Position numbers and translations under genes: made by a program. From Trebonia sp963767685 (GTDB lineage: Bacteria; Actinomycetota; Actinomycetes; Streptosporangiales; Streptosporangiaceae), in assembly GCA_963767685.1 (NCBI GenBank), contig CAVYEZ010000014.1, positions 62,001-126,000 of the forward strand: a stretch of 64,000 nt of DNA, read 5' to 3'. The notes under the pieces were generated by a model. That model was not told the origin of the DNA. It worked only from the letters and a program-made list of their open reading frames with translations, and did not search any database. This document shows positions 61,829 to 64,000 of this stretch, piece after piece; the stretch's first letter is position 1, and every line of letters starts with the position of its first letter.

Positions 61829-63333
61829 TGCATCTCCTTGCCCGATGTGGCCGCGCGTGGCATGGATTTCTGCTCCTCGCCGACATATGAGCGCTGGGTA
61901 GCTGTCCGTGATACTGCGCCGCCGGAGATGGGCGCGTCCGGTGTGTTCTTCGCTCCTTGAACACGCGGAAGTTGGGAGTGACCTGACTTGTGGTGTCGTC
62001 TGCGTGAGCGGACGGCACGCGACAGGTCCGGCCCAGAGGCGGCTCCTGCCTCACGGAGTTCCTGCCGGAGTTGCACCCAGTTCACTACCGTGCCGATCCA
62101 GCCGGCCACGGCGACGAAATACAGGGCAATCTCCATACCGCCGAACGCGGCGCCCACGAGGGAGAAGGTCAGGGAAATCGCCGCCGCGATGAGCGCTGTG
62201 TTCAAGCTCCGCTTGGCGGCCCCCAGAGCATGCAGTCCCGTTCTCGCGCCGGCGCCCGCGCAACTTGCGATGACTGTCAGTGCCGTCGGCAAGACCAGGG
62301 GATATGCCTTCTCCCACAGTCCGCCGATCATCAGGTGGCCAAGTCCCAGGGGAAGACTGATCAGCAGGAAAACGGTCCATACGACTGATAGCGCCGTCTG
62401 CCCGATGCTCACGCCAATGCAGTACCTGACCCCCTTCTCGCGCGCGCGGTGCATCAGTGTGGCAGCCTCGGGGATCGTAATCATGGAGACACCGAAGCTC
62501 AAAATCTTGACAGGACCCATGAGTACGTTGGCGGCCTGCATATAGCCAACGGATTCAACGCCCAGGAGCGAGGAGATGCCGTAGCTCCTGAGCGTGTCGG
62601 CGGCATTGCTCCCGACGTTTTCCACGAGGAACCGCGGGCCGAGGTCGCGATGCACCGTCAGCCAGGAAAGCGCGCGGTTCAAGCTGGGCACCGTCCGCGC
62701 CTGGAAGGCCCCTGCGACGCCGCCCGCACAGGCTCCGGTGCCCCACGCGATGACGAACCAGAACACATTCGTGTGTCCGGTTAGCTTCAGGGCCAGCAGC
62801 AGCGGAATCTCGACGACGGCCCAAATGACGTCGTTAATGAGGGCGTGGTGACCTTTAGCCACCGCGAAGAATGCGTATCGCCAGCTGTCCTGCAGCATCA
62901 AGCCGGGCAGCATCAGGCCGAGGCCAGAGAAGGCCTCCCCGGTAGTGCCCCCCATCACGATCCCTGCGATGAGCGCAAAGCATCCCGTGACCAGTCCCAC
63001 CAGCAGGGCGGTGCCAGTGCACCCAGAGGTAGCTAGACGCCAGTTGCTCAACTTGGTGCCACTGAATCGGACGAGAAGCGGTTCGATGGAAAGGCCACGT
63101 GACATGTTGTCGGCGACGCCGTACGTTACGTAGGCCAAGCTGAAGGCGCCGAACTGTTCCGCTCCCAGCATGCGGGCGATGAAGATATTCAAGAGGAAGT
63201 TCGTCAGGCTGGAAACGCCCTGGTCTGCTACCCCCCAGCTGAGACGAGAGCCCATCCGAAGAACTCGCTGCAACGGTCTAATGGCAGAGAGTGACCTGAC
63301 TGGTACGGGCACCCCGCTAGCCCCTTGCGTCAT
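61825..63333 (-). CDS. Wzx-type polysaccharide flippase
   Basis: About 502 residues; ATG 63333 chosen, the frame is open to 63420. Twelve or more hydrophobic segments: LSWGVADQGVSSLTNFLLNI, LGAEQFGAFSLAYVTYGVAD, and YGISSLLGVESVGYMQAANV followed by MGPVKILSFGVSMITIPEA. A MOP-superfamily flippase for the heptose-containing lipid-linked unit. The charged tail (RSRRRHHKSG) is cytoplasmic. First gene of the minus-strand heptose operon. It is intact, unlike the genes behind it. Confidence 0.87.
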   Translation of the reverse strand: MTQGASGVPVPVRSLSAIRPLQRVLRMGSRLSWGVADQGVSSLTNFLLNIFIARMLGAEQFGAFSLAYVTYGVADNMSRGLSIEPLLVRFSGTKLSNWRLATSGCTGTALLVGLVTGCFALIAGIVMGGTTGEAFSGLGLMLPGLMLQDSWRYAFFAVAKGHHALINDVIWAVVEIPLLLALKLTGHTNVFWFVIAWGTGACAGGVAGAFQARTVPSLNRALSWLTVHRDLGPRFLVENVGSNAADTLRSYGISSLLGVESVGYMQAANVLMGPVKILSFGVSMITIPEAATLMHRAREKGVRYCIGVSIGQTALSVVWTVFLLISLPLGLGHLMIGGLWEKAYPLVLPTALTVIASCAGAGARTGLHALGAAKRSLNTALIAAAISLTFSLVGAAFGGMEIALYFVAVAGWIGTVVNWVQLRQELREAGAASGPDLSRAVRSRRRHHKSGHSQLPRVQGAKNTPDAPISGGAVSRTATQRSYVGEEQKSMPRAATSGKEMQ

Positions 63334-63606
63334 TCCGACGCTGCGGCTTCTCGCCCAACCGGTCGGGCTGCAGTCGACACGTGGTTCCCACGCTAAGGGG
63401 ATGCTCCGAGATGCGGGCATGATACGTATGACGCGCGATTCGAGGTCCCCACGGATGTCTCCGGACGCTGCTACTCAGGTTGTCTCACCGACGGCAACCA
63501 TTGGTCATCGCAGCGTAACCAAGGCTCGGCACCGTTAGGGCGGAAAAGGCCGGAGTCATTCTGGCTGCCCGGTATCACTGTCGGTCGAAGAGCGATCTTA
63601 TTTGGT
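63334..63606. other. Divergent gap before the last gene
   Basis: About 270 bases between the flippase and a glycosyltransferase on the other strand. The flippase frame remains open to 63420, so the true gap may be shorter. No repeat or clear promoter was identified. Confidence 0.35.
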
Positions 63607-64000
63607 GTGCGAGGAACCCCACATGCGCCGAGAATCCTCATCATCGTCCAGAACCTGCCGGTGCCGTTTGACCGGCGGGTGTGGCTGGAGTGCGAGGCAC
63701 TCAACCACGCTGGCTACCGGGTCGCCGTGGTCTGCCCCAAGGGCAAGGGCGACCCAGGTTACCAGGTCATTGATGACGTCGAGCTGTACAAGTACCGGCC
63801 GTACGCGCCGGGCGGCAGCAAGCTGAGCTTCGTGGCCGAGTACGCATACTCATTCGCGGCGACAGCTTGGCAGGCCCTGCTTGCGCGCGCCCGCGGCGGG
63901 GTGCTGCGCGGTCGCTTCGCCGTCATCCAGGCGTGCAACCCGCCGGATATCTTCTGGCCGCTCGCCATGGCCTTCAAGGCGCTGGAGCGGACCAAGTTCG
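63607..64000 (+). CDS. Glycosyltransferase N-terminal part, runs off window
   Basis: From GTG 63607 the frame is open to the edge: RILIIVQNLPVPFDRRVWLE, CEALNHAGYRVAVVCPKGKG, YKYRPYAPGGSKLSFVAEYA and FAVIQACNPPDIFWPLAMAF. This is the GT-B N-terminal domain of family 4-type glycosyltransferases in exopolysaccharide loci. The ribosome site is weak. It opens another plus-strand unit, so the locus continues beyond the window. Confidence 0.82.
   Translation, partial: MRGTPHAPRILIIVQNLPVPFDRRVWLECEALNHAGYRVAVVCPKGKGDPGYQVIDDVELYKYRPYAPGGSKLSFVAEYAYSFAATAWQALLARARGGVLRGRFAVIQACNPPDIFWPLAMAFKALERTKF

Noticed and set aside
1..64000. tRNA, rRNA, CRISPR arrays, phage attachment sites or a replication origin
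   Set aside because: No cloverleaf with a conserved T-arm, no regular spaced repeats, no DnaA-box cluster and no integrase gene were recognised while reading both strands.

Overview
The window is GC-rich DNA from a filamentous-type actinomycete. The left edge carries the order mfd, SurA-like lipoprotein, mazG, which is usual in Streptomyces and Streptosporangium relatives. I cannot name the genus from the sequence. The enolase gene that often follows mazG in such genomes is absent. The rest is one very large cell-surface polysaccharide locus.

Layout. 1-7.5 kb: a truncated membrane-anchored discoidin-like protein, a divergent sugar epimerase, then mfd, a lipoprotein and mazG. 7.5-9.6 kb: a long structured leader with a 31-codon small ORF, then two LuxR-type regulators, the first with a receiver that has lost its phospho-acceptor. 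9.6-13.3 kb: a WbpB/E/D-like set (dehydrogenase, aminotransferase, acetyltransferase) that would make a 2,3-diacetamido uronic acid, plus an initiating phosphoglycosyltransferase. 13.4-20.3 kb: a glycosyltransferase and a tightly coupled cassette (short nucleotide-sugar-dehydrogenase-like protein, flavoprotein, ATP-grasp ligase, deacetylase-like protein), then a convergent methyltransferase. 20.7-29.3 kb: a two-domain secreted deacetylase, a MurJ-like flippase fused to an O-antigen-polymerase-like domain, a Wzz/CpsD-like ATPase and a beta-helix protein. 29.5-38.7 kb: a FemAB-like transferase, a second copy of the structured leader, a full-length phosphoglycosyltransferase with a sigma factor, methyltransferases, remnants of a group II intron and an ISAs1 element, and a GMC oxidoreductase. 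38.6-47.1 kb: a mosaic of second copies (discoidin-like protein, epimerase, a mazG fragment, the phosphoglycosyltransferase-sigma pair) broken by a beta-propeller gene and an IS110 element. 47.3-56.5 kb: a CDP-sugar and glycan assembly block with a Wzy-like polymerase. 56.5-63.4 kb (minus strand): kinase, nucleotidyltransferase, epimerase, glycosyltransferase, isomerase and phosphatase of the GDP-D-glycero-D-manno-heptose type, then a Wzx flippase. The last 0.4 kb opens another glycosyltransferase.

Together the genes make nucleotide sugars, load the first sugar on a lipid carrier (three phosphoglycosyltransferase genes), extend and decorate the repeat unit, flip it (the MurJ-like fusion and Wzx) and polymerise it (two Wzy-like domains).

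Many genes that otherwise look intact carry one-base frameshifts, often in G or C runs and most densely at 56.5-61.8 kb. Base-calling errors are at least as likely as real decay. The most unusual items are the repeated structured leader with its conserved small ORF, the flippase-polymerase fusion, the mazG-phosphoglycosyltransferase chimera inside a scrambled duplicated block, and the coupled ATP-grasp cassette.
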